Shown piece by piece: positions 36,247 to 45,622 of a DNA stretch of 64,000 bases. The notes below the pieces were generated by a model. That model made no database searches. It saw only the letters and a program-made list of their open reading frames with translations, and had not been told where the DNA came from. Source of the stretch: Candidatus Krumholzibacteriia bacterium (GTDB lineage Bacteria; Krumholzibacteriota; Krumholzibacteriia; WVZY01; JAKEHA01). The stretch is taken from the NCBI GenBank assembly GCA_029865265.1, contig JAOUHG010000001.1:1-64000 (forward strand), read 5' to 3'. A program made the translations under genes and the position numbers. Each line of letters begins with the position of its first letter. Position 1 is the stretch's first letter.

Positions 36247-36798
36247 CTACTCCACCTCCACCGAGCAGACCATCTGCACGCGGCATTCCGATGAGCCGGA
36301 AACAGAGATCGTCTCGGGACCATTTTTCCAGTCCCTGCCGCCCTGCCAGTAGTGATTGCTGTAGCCGATGGAATCGGCCATGCGGTCGTCGTACAGCCCG
36401 TTGGTGTCCCACTCGTACAGGTGGAATTCGAGCATGAAGAAGTCGTTTGTCTTGGGCTCGCGTTCCATGGTGAACACGATGTCATCGAAGTCGGCCGCCT
36501 GGCCGGCGAGGCCGCTGAACGAACCATTGAATCGTTTCCAGTCCGCCTGGTCCACACCGCTCTCCCGCACCACCAGCTCGAAGGTGAAGTCGCCGGGGTT
36601 GGTGGGGTCGTTCTCGCAGCTCGCGATGACGATCGCGGAGGCCACGGTGACGGTGACGGTGTGGGTGGTGGGGCCGGTGTCCACCGGAGGGGCCAGCGGG
36701 GTGTCCTCGTCACCGCAGCCGGCCACGGTGAGGGTGAGCACGGCGGCGAGGGCGATCCCGTTAACTGATTGCAATGAAATAAGTTTGTCGATCTTCAC
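36247..36798 (-). CDS. Hypothetical lipoprotein
   Basis: 183 residues with a clear lipobox, LTVAGC, giving Cys28. The mature part starts with a proline/threonine linker, then a beta-rich domain (DFTFELVVRESGVDQADW, DIVFTMEREPKTNDFF) with two further cysteines near the C-terminus (SSECRVQMVCSVEVE). I recognise no family. It is the only gene between the Memo-like gene and the metalloprotease terminator and reads alone. Confidence 0.6.
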   Translation of the reverse strand: MKIDKLISLQSVNGIALAAVLTLTVAGCGDEDTPLAPPVDTGPTTHTVTVTVASAIVIASCENDPTNPGDFTFELVVRESGVDQADWKRFNGSFSGLAGQAADFDDIVFTMEREPKTNDFFMLEFHLYEWDTNGLYDDRMADSIGYSNHYWQGGRDWKNGPETISVSGSSECRVQMVCSVEVE

Positions 36799-36922
36799 GG
36801 TGATCCTTTCGTCGATCGGGTAAGTGTCTGCTCACCCTCAACGCAGGAAAGGGCCCCGAAAGTGATCACGGTATCAGCATCCGGGCGTCGAAAGGTCCCC
36901 TCAGCATTGTGGAAGGCCCGCC

Positions 36923-36960
36923 CAAGAAAAGGGCGCCCGGACCTCGCGGTCCAGGCGCCC
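36923..36960 (-). terminator. Terminator of the metalloprotease operon
   Basis: On the minus strand a long GC-rich stem (36931-36960: GGGCGCC arms, then GGACC/GGTCC around a TCGC loop) runs into TTTTCTT (36924-36930). It lies 33 bp after the protease stop. Confidence 0.8.
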
Positions 36961-36992
36961 TCTTCGTTGTTCCAAAGCGGGGTTGCCCGCGC

Positions 36993-38942
36993 CTACTTCA
37001 GCAACACCATCTTCTTCGACTCGTTGAACTTCCCGGCCGTCAGGCGATAGAAATACACGCCCGATCCCACCGGTGTGCCCGACGAGTCGCGGCCGTCCCA
37101 CGTGATGTCGTGGGCTCCGCGGTCGCGTACGTCGTCGACCAGCATGCGAACCAGCGCGCCGCTCGCGCTGTAGATCGCCAGGCCGACCCGCTCCCTCGCC
37201 GGAAGCGTGAAGCGGATGCTGGTGGTCGGGTTGAACGGGTTCGGCGAGTTCTGCGCCAGCTCGATACTCGCACCGGGCAGTCTCACTTCCGCCGTCGGCG
37301 AGAGGAACTCGCCGTCGCCGTCGATGACGCCGATCCGGTACACGTACGTCTTGCCCGCCAGCGCGGTGTTGTCGACATACAGGAAGTCGCCGTTGCGCGG
37401 CGCGTCGACAATCGCAAGCTCCGCGAACACGTCGCGGCCGCTGTCGGCCCGATACACCGCCACGTAGTTCGCGCTGCCCAGCGTGGATGAGAACCGCGCA
37501 CGGATCTCGACGCCGCTGCTGGTGGGACGAACGTTGAAGGCCGCGATGGCGACGCTCACCGGCAGGTCGCAGGTGTTCGTCCAGCCCAGGTCGTGGAAGT
37601 GCGCCAGCGTGAGGTCCACGTCGCTGGACAGGCCGCTGTTGATCGCCGGCTCCATCAACAGGTCAGGAAACGCGCTCACGTCGAAGTGTGAAATCGACGA
37701 GCCACCCTGGTACGGGTTGGGCGCGTACAGCTTCACCCTGCCATTGGCATCCGCACCCGCCAGAACCGACGGGTCCAGCCCCAGCGTAACGTTCACCGGA
37801 CCGCCCAGCAGCGCGTTCTTGAGCGCGGTGCCGTCGGCCATGGTGACGCTCACCACCGGAATGACGATGGTGGGGTCCGCACCGCCCAGTCCCGGCGGGG
37901 TGGAGCCGGCGACGTTGTTGGCGATGACCACCGCGATGGCCCCCGCGGCCTGTGCGGCCGCGGCCTTCAGGGTGAACGCACAGGTCCCGCGGTCGATGAG
38001 CGCGATGTTGCCGGCAACCGCACCGGCATTGACCAGCGGTTCACACCCGTCGGTAACCGTACCGGTTCCGTCGTCCACCAGCACCAGGTTGCCGGTGACG
38101 TTGAACGACGAGGGGCCGAAGGAGGCGTTGCCGTACAGGATCTTCGGTGGCAGCGGCCCACCGCTGTTCACGAACATGGTGGGCGTGCCGCCCAGCACCT
38201 CGGGCGCCCGGGTGGTGACGCAGTTGCCGTTCCACACCACGTTGCCCGTGTTGACGGCGGACGCCGCGCGCTGCGCCTGGGTCATGTTGTCCCAGGTCAT
38301 TCCCAGCGTGTTGTCGCGGATGTGCCGCTCGTACACGTCGGGGCGGCCGCCGGATTCGGCGCCGCTCGAGCCCACCAGCGTGCTGAAACCGAGGCCGTGA
38401 CCCATCTCGTGCAGCAACACCGGCAGCAACTCCACGTCGGTGCCCTCGTTGCCGTCATAGCCGTAATACCAGCCGCGGCCGCCGAGGCAGGCGGGATCGC
38501 CGTTGAGGTTGCTGTTGAAGGTGGCATTGATGTCATACAGCGCGGGATTCAGATCGACCCCACCCAGCTTGTTCGCCAGTGCGACGTGGTACCAGGTGTT
38601 GGCGAGCGGCGCGCCCGCGAAGTCCGACCACACCTGCGACGGTCCGGCCGAACCGAGCACCGCGGATGTCGCCGTGCACGTCTGCGGGTTGAACTGCGCG
38701 CGGACGATGATGGTCACCGAACTGGGCAGCAGCCCGCCCCAGATGTCGGCCGCGTGCTGGAACGCATTCAGCCGCTGCTGGCCGACCGTGGTGCCCGGGT
38801 TGCCGCCGACCGGTGTGGCGGGGGTCGGGTCGTTGAAGCCTTCACCCGCGGTGTCGTTGTTCAGGATGGTGATGACCGCCGCATTGGCGGCGGTTACGCT
38901 CGCGAGGGTCAGGAGCAATGCGAATACGAGCAGGCGTCGCAT
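36993..38942 (-). CDS. Secreted PA-domain metalloprotease with C-terminal sorting domain
   Basis: 649 residues from the ATG at 38942, preceded by GGAGGTGAAG. Signal peptide 1-21. The zinc motif HEMGHGLGF (HExxHxxG, metzincin-like) is preceded by a metalloprotease-type region. A PA (protease-associated) domain is inserted after it (GNIALIDRGTCAFTLKAAAA, AVVIANN). A fibronectin-III-like segment then leads to a sorting domain starting NSPNPFNPTT and ending KKMVLLK. The start overlaps the stop of the upstream gene (TAATG). Probably an extracellular protease delivered by the same route as the glucanases. Confidence 0.85.
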   Translation of the reverse strand: MRRLLVFALLLTLASVTAANAAVITILNNDTAGEGFNDPTPATPVGGNPGTTVGQQRLNAFQHAADIWGGLLPSSVTIIVRAQFNPQTCTATSAVLGSAGPSQVWSDFAGAPLANTWYHVALANKLGGVDLNPALYDINATFNSNLNGDPACLGGRGWYYGYDGNEGTDVELLPVLLHEMGHGLGFSTLVGSSGAESGGRPDVYERHIRDNTLGMTWDNMTQAQRAASAVNTGNVVWNGNCVTTRAPEVLGGTPTMFVNSGGPLPPKILYGNASFGPSSFNVTGNLVLVDDGTGTVTDGCEPLVNAGAVAGNIALIDRGTCAFTLKAAAAQAAGAIAVVIANNVAGSTPPGLGGADPTIVIPVVSVTMADGTALKNALLGGPVNVTLGLDPSVLAGADANGRVKLYAPNPYQGGSSISHFDVSAFPDLLMEPAINSGLSSDVDLTLAHFHDLGWTNTCDLPVSVAIAAFNVRPTSSGVEIRARFSSTLGSANYVAVYRADSGRDVFAELAIVDAPRNGDFLYVDNTALAGKTYVYRIGVIDGDGEFLSPTAEVRLPGASIELAQNSPNPFNPTTSIRFTLPARERVGLAIYSASGALVRMLVDDVRDRGAHDITWDGRDSSGTPVGSGVYFYRLTAGKFNESKKMVLLK

Positions 38943-39379
38943 TACTTCACCTCCAGCGTCGCGGGAGCAACCGTCGTTTCCGTCAGGATGTTCTCCACGT
39001 TCTCGGCATTGTCGGCGCACACGACGGCGTTGCCGTTCTGATCGATGCGCACCACGGACACGCTCTGGAAGCGGCCCTGCAGGTCCATCGACTCGGAACC
39101 GTCGGCGTGCCGCACGATCTCCAACCCTTCGGTGTCACGGCGCAGCGCGTTCTGCGTATCGGCATCGAGCGTAAGCGGCTCGGTGGGCATGACGCCCACG
39201 GTGAGTTCGCCGGTTTCCGGGTCCAGGTACGCCATCATACTGGCCGTACCCGGCGTCTCGGTGCTCGGCTCAACCGCGACAACACTGCTGTCGGTACTGC
39301 TCCTCGGCGACAAAACCACGAGCGTCGCCACGCTCAAAACCAACACAAGGGTAATCCCTGCCCATTTGCGCTTTCTCAT
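38942..39379 (-). CDS. Small exported or anchored partner of the PA-domain protease
   Basis: 145 residues from the ATG at 39379 (AAAGG upstream). One N-terminal hydrophobic segment (WAGITLVLVLSVATLVVL) is a signal or anchor. The remainder has AYLDPETGELTVG, SESMDLQGRFQSVSVVRID and ends LEVK. The DPETGEL and MDLQGRF pattern recurs, from memory, in small proteins beside metalloproteases in other bacteria, but I know no assigned function. The TAATG overlap shows coupled translation with the protease, suggesting a chaperone, inhibitor or cofactor. Confidence 0.65.
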   Translation of the reverse strand: MRKRKWAGITLVLVLSVATLVVLSPRSSTDSSVVAVEPSTETPGTASMMAYLDPETGELTVGVMPTEPLTLDADTQNALRRDTEGLEIVRHADGSESMDLQGRFQSVSVVRIDQNGNAVVCADNAENVENILTETTVAPATLEVK

Positions 39380-39402
39380 AGGGGAGCCTTTCGGCATGAG
39401 GG

Positions 39403-40013
39403 TTAACCGGTTGCTGACGAGATAGACGGGAATTCTACCACATGGGTGTGCGCCTGTATGCCGGCAACGTGCGGATGGACCGCCGCCCACCCACGGACCT
39501 TGTGCATTGATTCACACAATGAACAGAGCGGCCATGGCTTCTGCAACACGCCCCGCAACCGTCCCAGCCACTCCGCCACCGTCTGGAGTAACACCGCCGC
39601 GCCCTGCGCGGGGTCGACCTGGCGGTCGTTCTCCGCGAACAACGCGAGGACGGGGATTGGCAACGCGCTGACCGTCTTCGCCGGATCCAAGAACGACTCC
39701 GACGTGGTGTCCGCGGGCGTGAAGTCCTCCTCGGGCGCAACGCCCGCCCACCCCAGACCGTCGCGAATAGCGGGAATGCCCTCCAGAATCTCCGCCGCGC
39801 AGAGCACGTAGTTGCCAACAAGGTAGGCGCCCTGCCAAATACTGTTCTCCATGGGACACGACCACGCAACCACGAATGCGACATCGCGCGTCCGTGCCAG
39901 CGCGACCGCCATCACGTAGCTCGCCTGGCTGGATCCGTAGAGGCCAATTGTGTCCGGCACGATGCCGGGAGCAGCAGCAGACAACAGAGCACCGGGGAGA
40001 CGGATGCGTGCAT
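39403..40013 (-). pseudogene. Decayed exported alpha/beta hydrolase
   Basis: A good ribosome site (AGAAGGAAGG) and ATG at 40013 begin a signal peptide, MHASVSPVLCCLLLLPASCR. This frame then closes, and in another frame the core of an alpha/beta hydrolase appears: IGLYGSSQASYVMAVALA (nucleophile serine), VAFVVAWSCP and PIPVLALFAENDRQVDP (catalytic aspartate region). The N-terminal half of the domain and the catalytic-histidine end are both missing. An out-of-frame deletion explains the first junction; the C-terminus is unrelated sequence. Confidence 0.65.
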
Positions 40014-40146
40014 CGTCGGCCTTCCTTCTCGTATTGGAGCTGTGGCCGGCACGATTCTACTACAGAAAACCCGGCTGGCGTCAGTGAGGAGGCAGCGGAA
40101 TGTGATATGATTGGCTTCCAACCGCCGAGACAGGAGGCTGAAGAGC

Positions 40147-41034
40147 ATGGAGAGAATCCTCGTCGTCGACGACAGCCAGGAGGCCCGTGATCTCGCGGGG
40201 GAGTGCCTGCGGGACCACGGCATGACCCCCATTTTCGCCTGCAATGGCCGCGAGGCTATGTCCGCAATCGAGGACCATCCACCCGACGCCGTTTTGACCG
40301 ACCTGCACATGCCGGAGATGGACGGCCTGGAGCTTGTCCGGCTGGTGCGGAGCCGGTTTTCAGGCCTGCCCGTGGTGCTCATGACCTCGCAGGGGAGCGA
40401 GGAAACCGCGGTCAGCGCGTTGCGTGCGGGCGCGCTCAGCTACGTTCCCAAGGCCAAGTTGCGCAACAATCTCTGCGACGCAATGGGGATGGTGATGGCC
40501 GCGGTCGAAGAGCGGCGTTTTCGCGAGCGAACCCGTTCGCTGCTGGAACACAGCGAGGCCAGCTTCCTCCTGGGCTACGAAATGGACGGTCCCAATGCGC
40601 TGATCAGCCACCTGCAGGGAAATCTCCGCCAGGTCAACTTCTGCGACGATACCGAGCTGTTTCAAATTGGCACCGCGCTGGCGGAAGCGTTGAGCAACGC
40701 CATCGACCATGGCAACCTGGAACTGGACTCCGCGATTCGCGAGCAGGGCGCGGATGTGTACGCGGAACTCCGGCAGCAGCGTGCGACGCAAGATCCCTAT
40801 CGCGACCGTCGTGTGCGGGTGACGGAAACGCTCCGCCCCGACGTGGTACAGTACCGCGTGCAGGATGAGGGCAAGGGGTTCGATGTTTCCTGCGTGCCGG
40901 ACCCGCTCCACCCGGATTGCCTGCTCAAGGTGAGCGGTCGCGGACTGCTGCTGCTGCGCACCTTCATGGACGACGTGACCTTCAACGCGACCGGTAGCGA
41001 AGTCACCATGACGAGACGCCGGCGGACAACCTGA
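40147..41034 (+). CDS. Receiver domain fused to RsbW-type HATPase (anti-sigma kinase-like)
   Basis: 295 residues from the ATG at 40147 with GGAGG upstream. Residues 1-120 are a complete CheY-type receiver: D8/D9, phospho-acceptor D52 in LTDLHMPEMDG, T80 and K102. Residues 145-295 form a HATPase_c of the serine-kinase type: ALAEALSNAIDHGN (N-box with Asn) and VQDEGKGFD (G1 box), with no histidine phosphotransfer helix. The combination suggests a phosphorylation-controlled switch kinase that binds a STAS antagonist or sigma factor. A STAS protein is encoded at 47202-47573. Confidence 0.85.
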   Translation: MERILVVDDSQEARDLAGECLRDHGMTPIFACNGREAMSAIEDHPPDAVLTDLHMPEMDGLELVRLVRSRFSGLPVVLMTSQGSEETAVSALRAGALSYVPKAKLRNNLCDAMGMVMAAVEERRFRERTRSLLEHSEASFLLGYEMDGPNALISHLQGNLRQVNFCDDTELFQIGTALAEALSNAIDHGNLELDSAIREQGADVYAELRQQRATQDPYRDRRVRVTETLRPDVVQYRVQDEGKGFDVSCVPDPLHPDCLLKVSGRGLLLLRTFMDDVTFNATGSEVTMTRRRRTT

Positions 41035-41042
41035 CGAATAAT

Positions 41043-42578
41043 CTAGCGAACTCGGTCGGTAATTGGTACGAAGCGATACAGGTGGAACAGGTCGTAGTAG
41101 GCGAAGCACTCGTCCGGCAGGATTTCGTAGTTCGTCCCGAAGTACTGGTTGAACACCAGGCGAAACGTGTTGACCGGTGTCATTGACGGGTGAAACACGG
41201 CCGGGTCGATCCCGGGCAGATACATTGCATTCAGTATCCGTGTCTTCTCCCGGCACTCGTCCCGGGTTGCGCTCTCCCACTTGAACTCCGCCGCTTTGGT
41301 GCCCGCCGGGTAGGGGCCCTCGTCGGACTGCACGATGATGACCGGGGGCTTGCGGGACTTCTGCAGGATCGCATCGACCAGTTCCAGAACGCGCTTGTTG
41401 GTGTACTCCAGCTGACCCACATAGTTATCCCGGGCACTGCGCGCCGCTTCGGCATCGCTGTCGACAAACCCGCCATTGCTGTCAAAGACGTACGGTTCGT
41501 GTGGTATCAAGAAGTGCCCGAACACGAACTTGGGACCCGGCGTGTCGGGCACGGCCATCAACCTGGCGAAGTTGTGGTTGACGCGTTTGTATTTCTCGGC
41601 TCGATTGTCGTCGAGCACCCGCAGCTTGCTCAGAACCGGAGCCGCCATGGTTGTTTCCAGATACATGCGTGTGAATTCAGGCAGCTGTTCCACGTTGTAA
41701 TTGATATCCGCATTGGGATTGTGGGCGGTCACATGGAAGCGCGTGCCGGCATGGATGAACAGGTAGCCCTTCGCCTTGAGGAAGCGCCAGACGCGATAGT
41801 CCTCTAGCATGAAGAACAGGGGCAGCCGGTTGACGCTGTCGTTCCCCATGAGGCTGGTGAGGCAGTCGATGTATCGCATGCTAAGCGTGGCGGAGAGTGA
41901 TTGCAGCGTCATTACGTAGTTGGAGTAGCTTTCCTGGGCAACATAGAAGCCACGGCTCGACAGGTGGTCGGTGAACGCCGAGTTGTCGTAGTCAAAGTAG
42001 TCTCTCAGGCTGCTGTTGCTGGCGTAGCGATCGAGACAGATGAAGTAGATGTCGGGTGCGGAATCGGGGATGGCGCTGGCGAAGTCCATATCATCGGAGT
42101 AGGTACAGTTTACCGTCGTGGCCGTTCGGTTCGACGTGACTTCGAAGCGCGCAATCGTCCACAGCGGAACGACGAACAGTCCCGCGCCGACGACGATGGC
42201 GAGACGGTTCAGCGGCCGGAGGTCTGCCCTCGTTCTCAGTATCGCCAACGTGCCGGCCAGGAGTGCCAGTCCCCAGACGGTGAGCAGGACGGTTGGCTTC
42301 GCCAGGGGAATGCCGAACAGGACCCACGCGTTGATACTGGTCGACACCGGGCCGAAGGCGGTCACCAGGAACAGCCACAGGGATGTAATCAGCGCGGCTT
42401 TGTAGCGGTCCCTCGACAGGAGATAAGAAATTGCGTAGCCAAGGAGCCAGGCCAGAAGCATTGCAACGGCGGGGACCACGGCCGCCGAGGCATGCGCCTT
42501 CATGACGTTGTTGGCATAGAGAGACGCGACAGGCGCAAGGGCGAAGAGAATGGGGTGGAAGAAAGCGCTGTATCTCAA
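41043..42578 (-). CDS. Membrane-anchored sulfatase/alkaline-phosphatase superfamily protein
   Basis: 511 residues. About five transmembrane helices occupy the first 165, then a large soluble domain that begins near IYFICLDRYAS, the expected first metal-ligand strand. A later VIIVQSDEGPYP corresponds to the metal-binding S-D-x-G segment and GHFLIPHEPYVF to another active-site strand. The layout resembles membrane phosphoglycerol or phosphoethanolamine transferases and LTA-synthase relatives. It would act at the outer face of the inner membrane on envelope or polysaccharide substrates. It reads alone, converging on the receiver-kinase gene. Confidence 0.75.
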   Translation of the reverse strand: MRYSAFFHPILFALAPVASLYANNVMKAHASAAVVPAVAMLLAWLLGYAISYLLSRDRYKAALITSLWLFLVTAFGPVSTSINAWVLFGIPLAKPTVLLTVWGLALLAGTLAILRTRADLRPLNRLAIVVGAGLFVVPLWTIARFEVTSNRTATTVNCTYSDDMDFASAIPDSAPDIYFICLDRYASNSSLRDYFDYDNSAFTDHLSSRGFYVAQESYSNYVMTLQSLSATLSMRYIDCLTSLMGNDSVNRLPLFFMLEDYRVWRFLKAKGYLFIHAGTRFHVTAHNPNADINYNVEQLPEFTRMYLETTMAAPVLSKLRVLDDNRAEKYKRVNHNFARLMAVPDTPGPKFVFGHFLIPHEPYVFDSNGGFVDSDAEAARSARDNYVGQLEYTNKRVLELVDAILQKSRKPPVIIVQSDEGPYPAGTKAAEFKWESATRDECREKTRILNAMYLPGIDPAVFHPSMTPVNTFRLVFNQYFGTNYEILPDECFAYYDLFHLYRFVPITDRVR

Positions 42579-42690
42579 CTGGTAATCCCCGACGTTCGGA
42601 ACTTATCTCGCTGGACGCCTCAATTGTGATCCTGCCAGAGTAGGCCGCGGAAGCCACGGATACAAGTACCTTGGGACCGGGGTTTGCGGG

Positions 42691-42726
42691 GAAACGTGCG
42701 GGCCGTCCCCTTGCGGGGACGGCCCG
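42691..42726 (-). terminator. Terminator of the sigma/anti-sigma/VWA cluster
   Basis: A perfect 12-bp stem, CGGGCCGTCCCC (42699-42710) and GGGGACGGCCCG (42715-42726), with a TTGC loop; on the minus strand it is followed by CACGTTTCC. It lies 40 bp after the stop of the VWA gene. The T tract is poor. Confidence 0.6.
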
Positions 42727-42765
42727 GTCAGCGGAAGACGGCGCGCCCAACGCCCTCCCGCGTGA

Positions 42766-44679
42766 CTACCTCACGCCGTACACCGGCGTCATGAGTGCCT
42801 GCGCCGTTTCGGCCAGGCTCACGAATTCGGCGCGGTAACCGTGTACGTCCTCGCCGCGCGCGGCGCGCGCGGTGGCGATGACCTGTTCCATGGTGGCGCT
42901 GCCCTTCTCGGGCGAGTTGCGCAGGACCATGCCAAACTCAGCCACCGCCGCCGCGAAGCGGAAGTTGTCCGAGGCGTTCGCGAAGCGCGTGTTGCGATCC
43001 TTGACCGCGACCGCGAGCAACTTGCTCTCCGAGGCAGTGGGCTCCTTGTACCTGAATGACACGGTGAGCAGTTCGTCACTGTGGCGACTGTCGTGCCGCA
43101 CCGTGCGATCCGAGTACTTGAGCGGCGTGCCGTCGCGATCGTCACGATCGGCCAGTGCGATCTCGTACAGCGCCGTCACCGAGTGCCCGGCGCCGATCTC
43201 GCCGGCGTCCTTGGTGTCGTCGTCGAAGTCGCGGTCCTGCAAGAGTCGGTTCTCATAACCCACCAGCCGGTACGACGCCACGCGCGCGGGATTGAACTCC
43301 ACCTGCAGCTTGACGTCCTTGGCGATGGTGAGCAGCGTGGCGCCCATCTCGTTGATAAGGACCTTCTTGGCCTCCACGATGTTGTCGATGTAGGCGTAGT
43401 GACCGTTGCCCTTGTCGGCGATGGTCTCCATCTTGGAGTCCTTCAGGTTGCCCTCGCCAAACCCGAGCACGGTGAGAAACACGCCGCTCTTGCGCTTCTC
43501 TTCGATGAGTCGCTCCATGTCGCTGTCACTCGATGCACCCACGTTGAAGTCGCCGTCGGTGGCCAGGATGACGCGGTTGTTGCCGTCGTCGAGGAAGTTC
43601 TGCTGCGCCACCTGGTAGGCCAGCTTGATACCGGCGCCGCCCGCGGTGGAACCGCCCGCCTCGAGGCGATCGATGGCGCACAGGATCTGTTCGCGGTCGC
43701 TCCCGCTGGTGGAGGGCAGCACCAGCCCGGCCGCGCCCGCGTACACCACGATGGCCACGCGGTCCTGCGGACGCAGCTGATCCACCAGCATGCGGAACGA
43801 CGACTTGAGCAGCGGCAGCTTGTTGGGCTGATTCATGGAGCCGGACACATCGATGAGAAAGACGAGATTGCTCGGTGGCAGATCCTCCACCGCGACGCGC
43901 TCGCCCTGCAGGCCGATGTGGACCAGCTTGTGTTCGGGGTTCCACGGGCACTCGGCCACCTCGGTGGTGATCGAGAAGGGATGCTTGCCGCGCGGATCGG
44001 GATAGTCGTAGTCGAAGTAGTTGACCAGTTCTTCGATGCGCACCGCGTCCACCGGCGGCAGCTGGCCGCTGGTAATGAAGCGGCGCACGTTGCCGTACGA
44101 TGCGGCGTCCACGTCAACGGAGAACGTCGAGAGTGGTTTGGCGAGTGCGGACAGCCAGCTGTTCTCAGTGATGGTGTCGTAGGACTCGAATCCCGGCGAG
44201 CGCCATGACATCGCGGGGCTCTCGCACGACATGCCCTTGACCTTGCCCACGCTCGCAGAACCCGGGACCTGCGGCATCGACGGCTGCGAGTTGCGCTGCC
44301 GCTCCAGGGCCTTCACTTCATCCTTCCGGGTTGTGCTCTCCAGCACGGCGGGGAGGTCCTGAACCGTCACCAGCCCGAAATCCAGCGTGACCGTCTGTCC
44401 GTCGTTTACGGAAATCCGTTGCAGAAGCGACGGCATACCGGTCTTTTCGGCACGAACGATGTAGACGCCCGCGGGCACGTTGCTGATGGTATACGCGCCG
44501 TCGGTGCCGGTGTGCGTGGTGAGCTGTGTGCCCACCACGACCACCGTGGCGCCCGCAACGGGCGCCTGGGTGGCGGGATCATAGACGTGTCCCGTGATGC
44601 GTCCGGTTCCTTTGGCGCTGGAGAAAACCGCGCCCAGCGTTATTGCCAGCATGATGCTGATCCAGATGATGGTCTTCAT
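42766..44679 (-). CDS. YfbK-like von Willebrand factor A protein with regulatory-like N-domain
   Basis: 637 residues with a signal peptide. A carboxypeptidase-regulatory-like domain (GRITGHVYDPATQAPVAGAT) comes first, then the VWA-associated N-terminal region (SWLSALAKPLSTFSVDVDAA) and a VWA domain with an intact MIDAS (FLIDVSGSMN). The C-terminal DUF3520-type region ends ETAQALMTPVYG. YfbK-type proteins commonly lie beside an ECF sigma factor and its anti-sigma factor, as here: the order is sigma, anti-sigma, VWA, on one strand. Probably a periplasmic or anchored metal-dependent adhesion or scaffold protein. Function of the family is not established. Confidence 0.88.
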   Translation of the reverse strand: MKTIIWISIMLAITLGAVFSSAKGTGRITGHVYDPATQAPVAGATVVVVGTQLTTHTGTDGAYTISNVPAGVYIVRAEKTGMPSLLQRISVNDGQTVTLDFGLVTVQDLPAVLESTTRKDEVKALERQRNSQPSMPQVPGSASVGKVKGMSCESPAMSWRSPGFESYDTITENSWLSALAKPLSTFSVDVDAASYGNVRRFITSGQLPPVDAVRIEELVNYFDYDYPDPRGKHPFSITTEVAECPWNPEHKLVHIGLQGERVAVEDLPPSNLVFLIDVSGSMNQPNKLPLLKSSFRMLVDQLRPQDRVAIVVYAGAAGLVLPSTSGSDREQILCAIDRLEAGGSTAGGAGIKLAYQVAQQNFLDDGNNRVILATDGDFNVGASSDSDMERLIEEKRKSGVFLTVLGFGEGNLKDSKMETIADKGNGHYAYIDNIVEAKKVLINEMGATLLTIAKDVKLQVEFNPARVASYRLVGYENRLLQDRDFDDDTKDAGEIGAGHSVTALYEIALADRDDRDGTPLKYSDRTVRHDSRHSDELLTVSFRYKEPTASESKLLAVAVKDRNTRFANASDNFRFAAAVAEFGMVLRNSPEKGSATMEQVIATARAARGEDVHGYRAEFVSLAETAQALMTPVYGVR

Positions 44680-44800
44680 GGGATGCCCCTTTCTATAAGG
44701 ATGAGGTCACCCACTGACGCGGTGACTCTCGATTGCACCCCTGAGTCGCCGCGGGCGCGCGTTTGGTTTTTGGAAAAGGCGGCTTTTTGGGCGGGCGGGA

Positions 44801-45622
44801 TCAGTCCTCGTCGGCCACGCGGATGCGGATGATGCCGTCCGAGGTATAGATGAGGAGCATCCTGCCCTGGGCGTCCTGGACCACGCGCACGCTGTCGGGC
44901 GTCTCGACGGTAACCGCCACGCCGTTCAGCACGAACGTGAAGGTGGGTGTGGAGTTCTTCTTGCCTGCAGCCTCGCGCGCGTCCGGTGCGGGCGCAGCCT
45001 GCTCCTGGAGGACGGCCGTGGCTGCGGGGGTTTCTGCGGATTCAAGCACGTCGTCCAGCTCGTTGTCCCGCGACGCGAGCCCCTTCTCGAGCGCCGCGTT
45101 CCGGGCAGCACGGTCCGCCTCGGACTGTGCCGGTGCCGCGGGTTGCGCTGCGCGACTGCGCTTCTGCTTCGATTCCAGCGAGCCCTCCGCCAACTTCTGT
45201 TCGTCCTCGCGCGCCTCATCCTTCGATGGCGCCGCCTGTCGCGGCTGCTCCTTCGCAGGCTGGTCGGCGACAAGCGTCTTGGCGGTTGCGACCGGTTCAG
45301 CCGCTTCCTCTTCGGGCAGCGTCGCGGCCGGCTGATTCAAACGCCCCGGTTCGTCCGGCTTCACCCGTTCGAACGCAGGGGGCGCCTGCCCGTCGCCGCC
45401 CCGGTGCAATCCAACGGAATAGGCGCCGATCACCAGCGCCACGCACGCGGCCAGCAGCCCCGCAATACGCGTCTGGGTGAGCACAATGGCCGGGCGCCGC
45501 TTCTCCAGGAAGCCGTGCTCGCGCATGGCGCCCACCACGCGCTCCTCCAGCCCGGCGGGTATGCGCTCGCGGGGAAGGCTGTCCAGTGCCTTGCGTTCTT
45601 CTGGCGTCAGTTCGTCGCTCAT
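44801..45622 (-). CDS. Single-pass membrane anti-sigma factor-like protein
   Basis: 273 residues from the ATG at 45622, which overlaps the sigma-factor stop (ATGA) and has AGGGAG upstream. The short N-terminal cytoplasmic part (LTPEERKALDSLPRERIP) leads to one transmembrane helix at about 52-72, then a long charged, low-complexity Ala/Glu/Lys region and a small beta-rich C-terminus (FTFVLNGVAVTVETP, MLLIYTSDGIIRIRV). No zinc-binding anti-sigma motif is seen. The role is inferred from coupling to the sigma gene and topology. Confidence 0.65.
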   Translation of the reverse strand: MSDELTPEERKALDSLPRERIPAGLEERVVGAMREHGFLEKRRPAIVLTQTRIAGLLAACVALVIGAYSVGLHRGGDGQAPPAFERVKPDEPGRLNQPAATLPEEEAAEPVATAKTLVADQPAKEQPRQAAPSKDEAREDEQKLAEGSLESKQKRSRAAQPAAPAQSEADRAARNAALEKGLASRDNELDDVLESAETPAATAVLQEQAAPAPDAREAAGKKNSTPTFTFVLNGVAVTVETPDSVRVVQDAQGRMLLIYTSDGIIRIRVADED

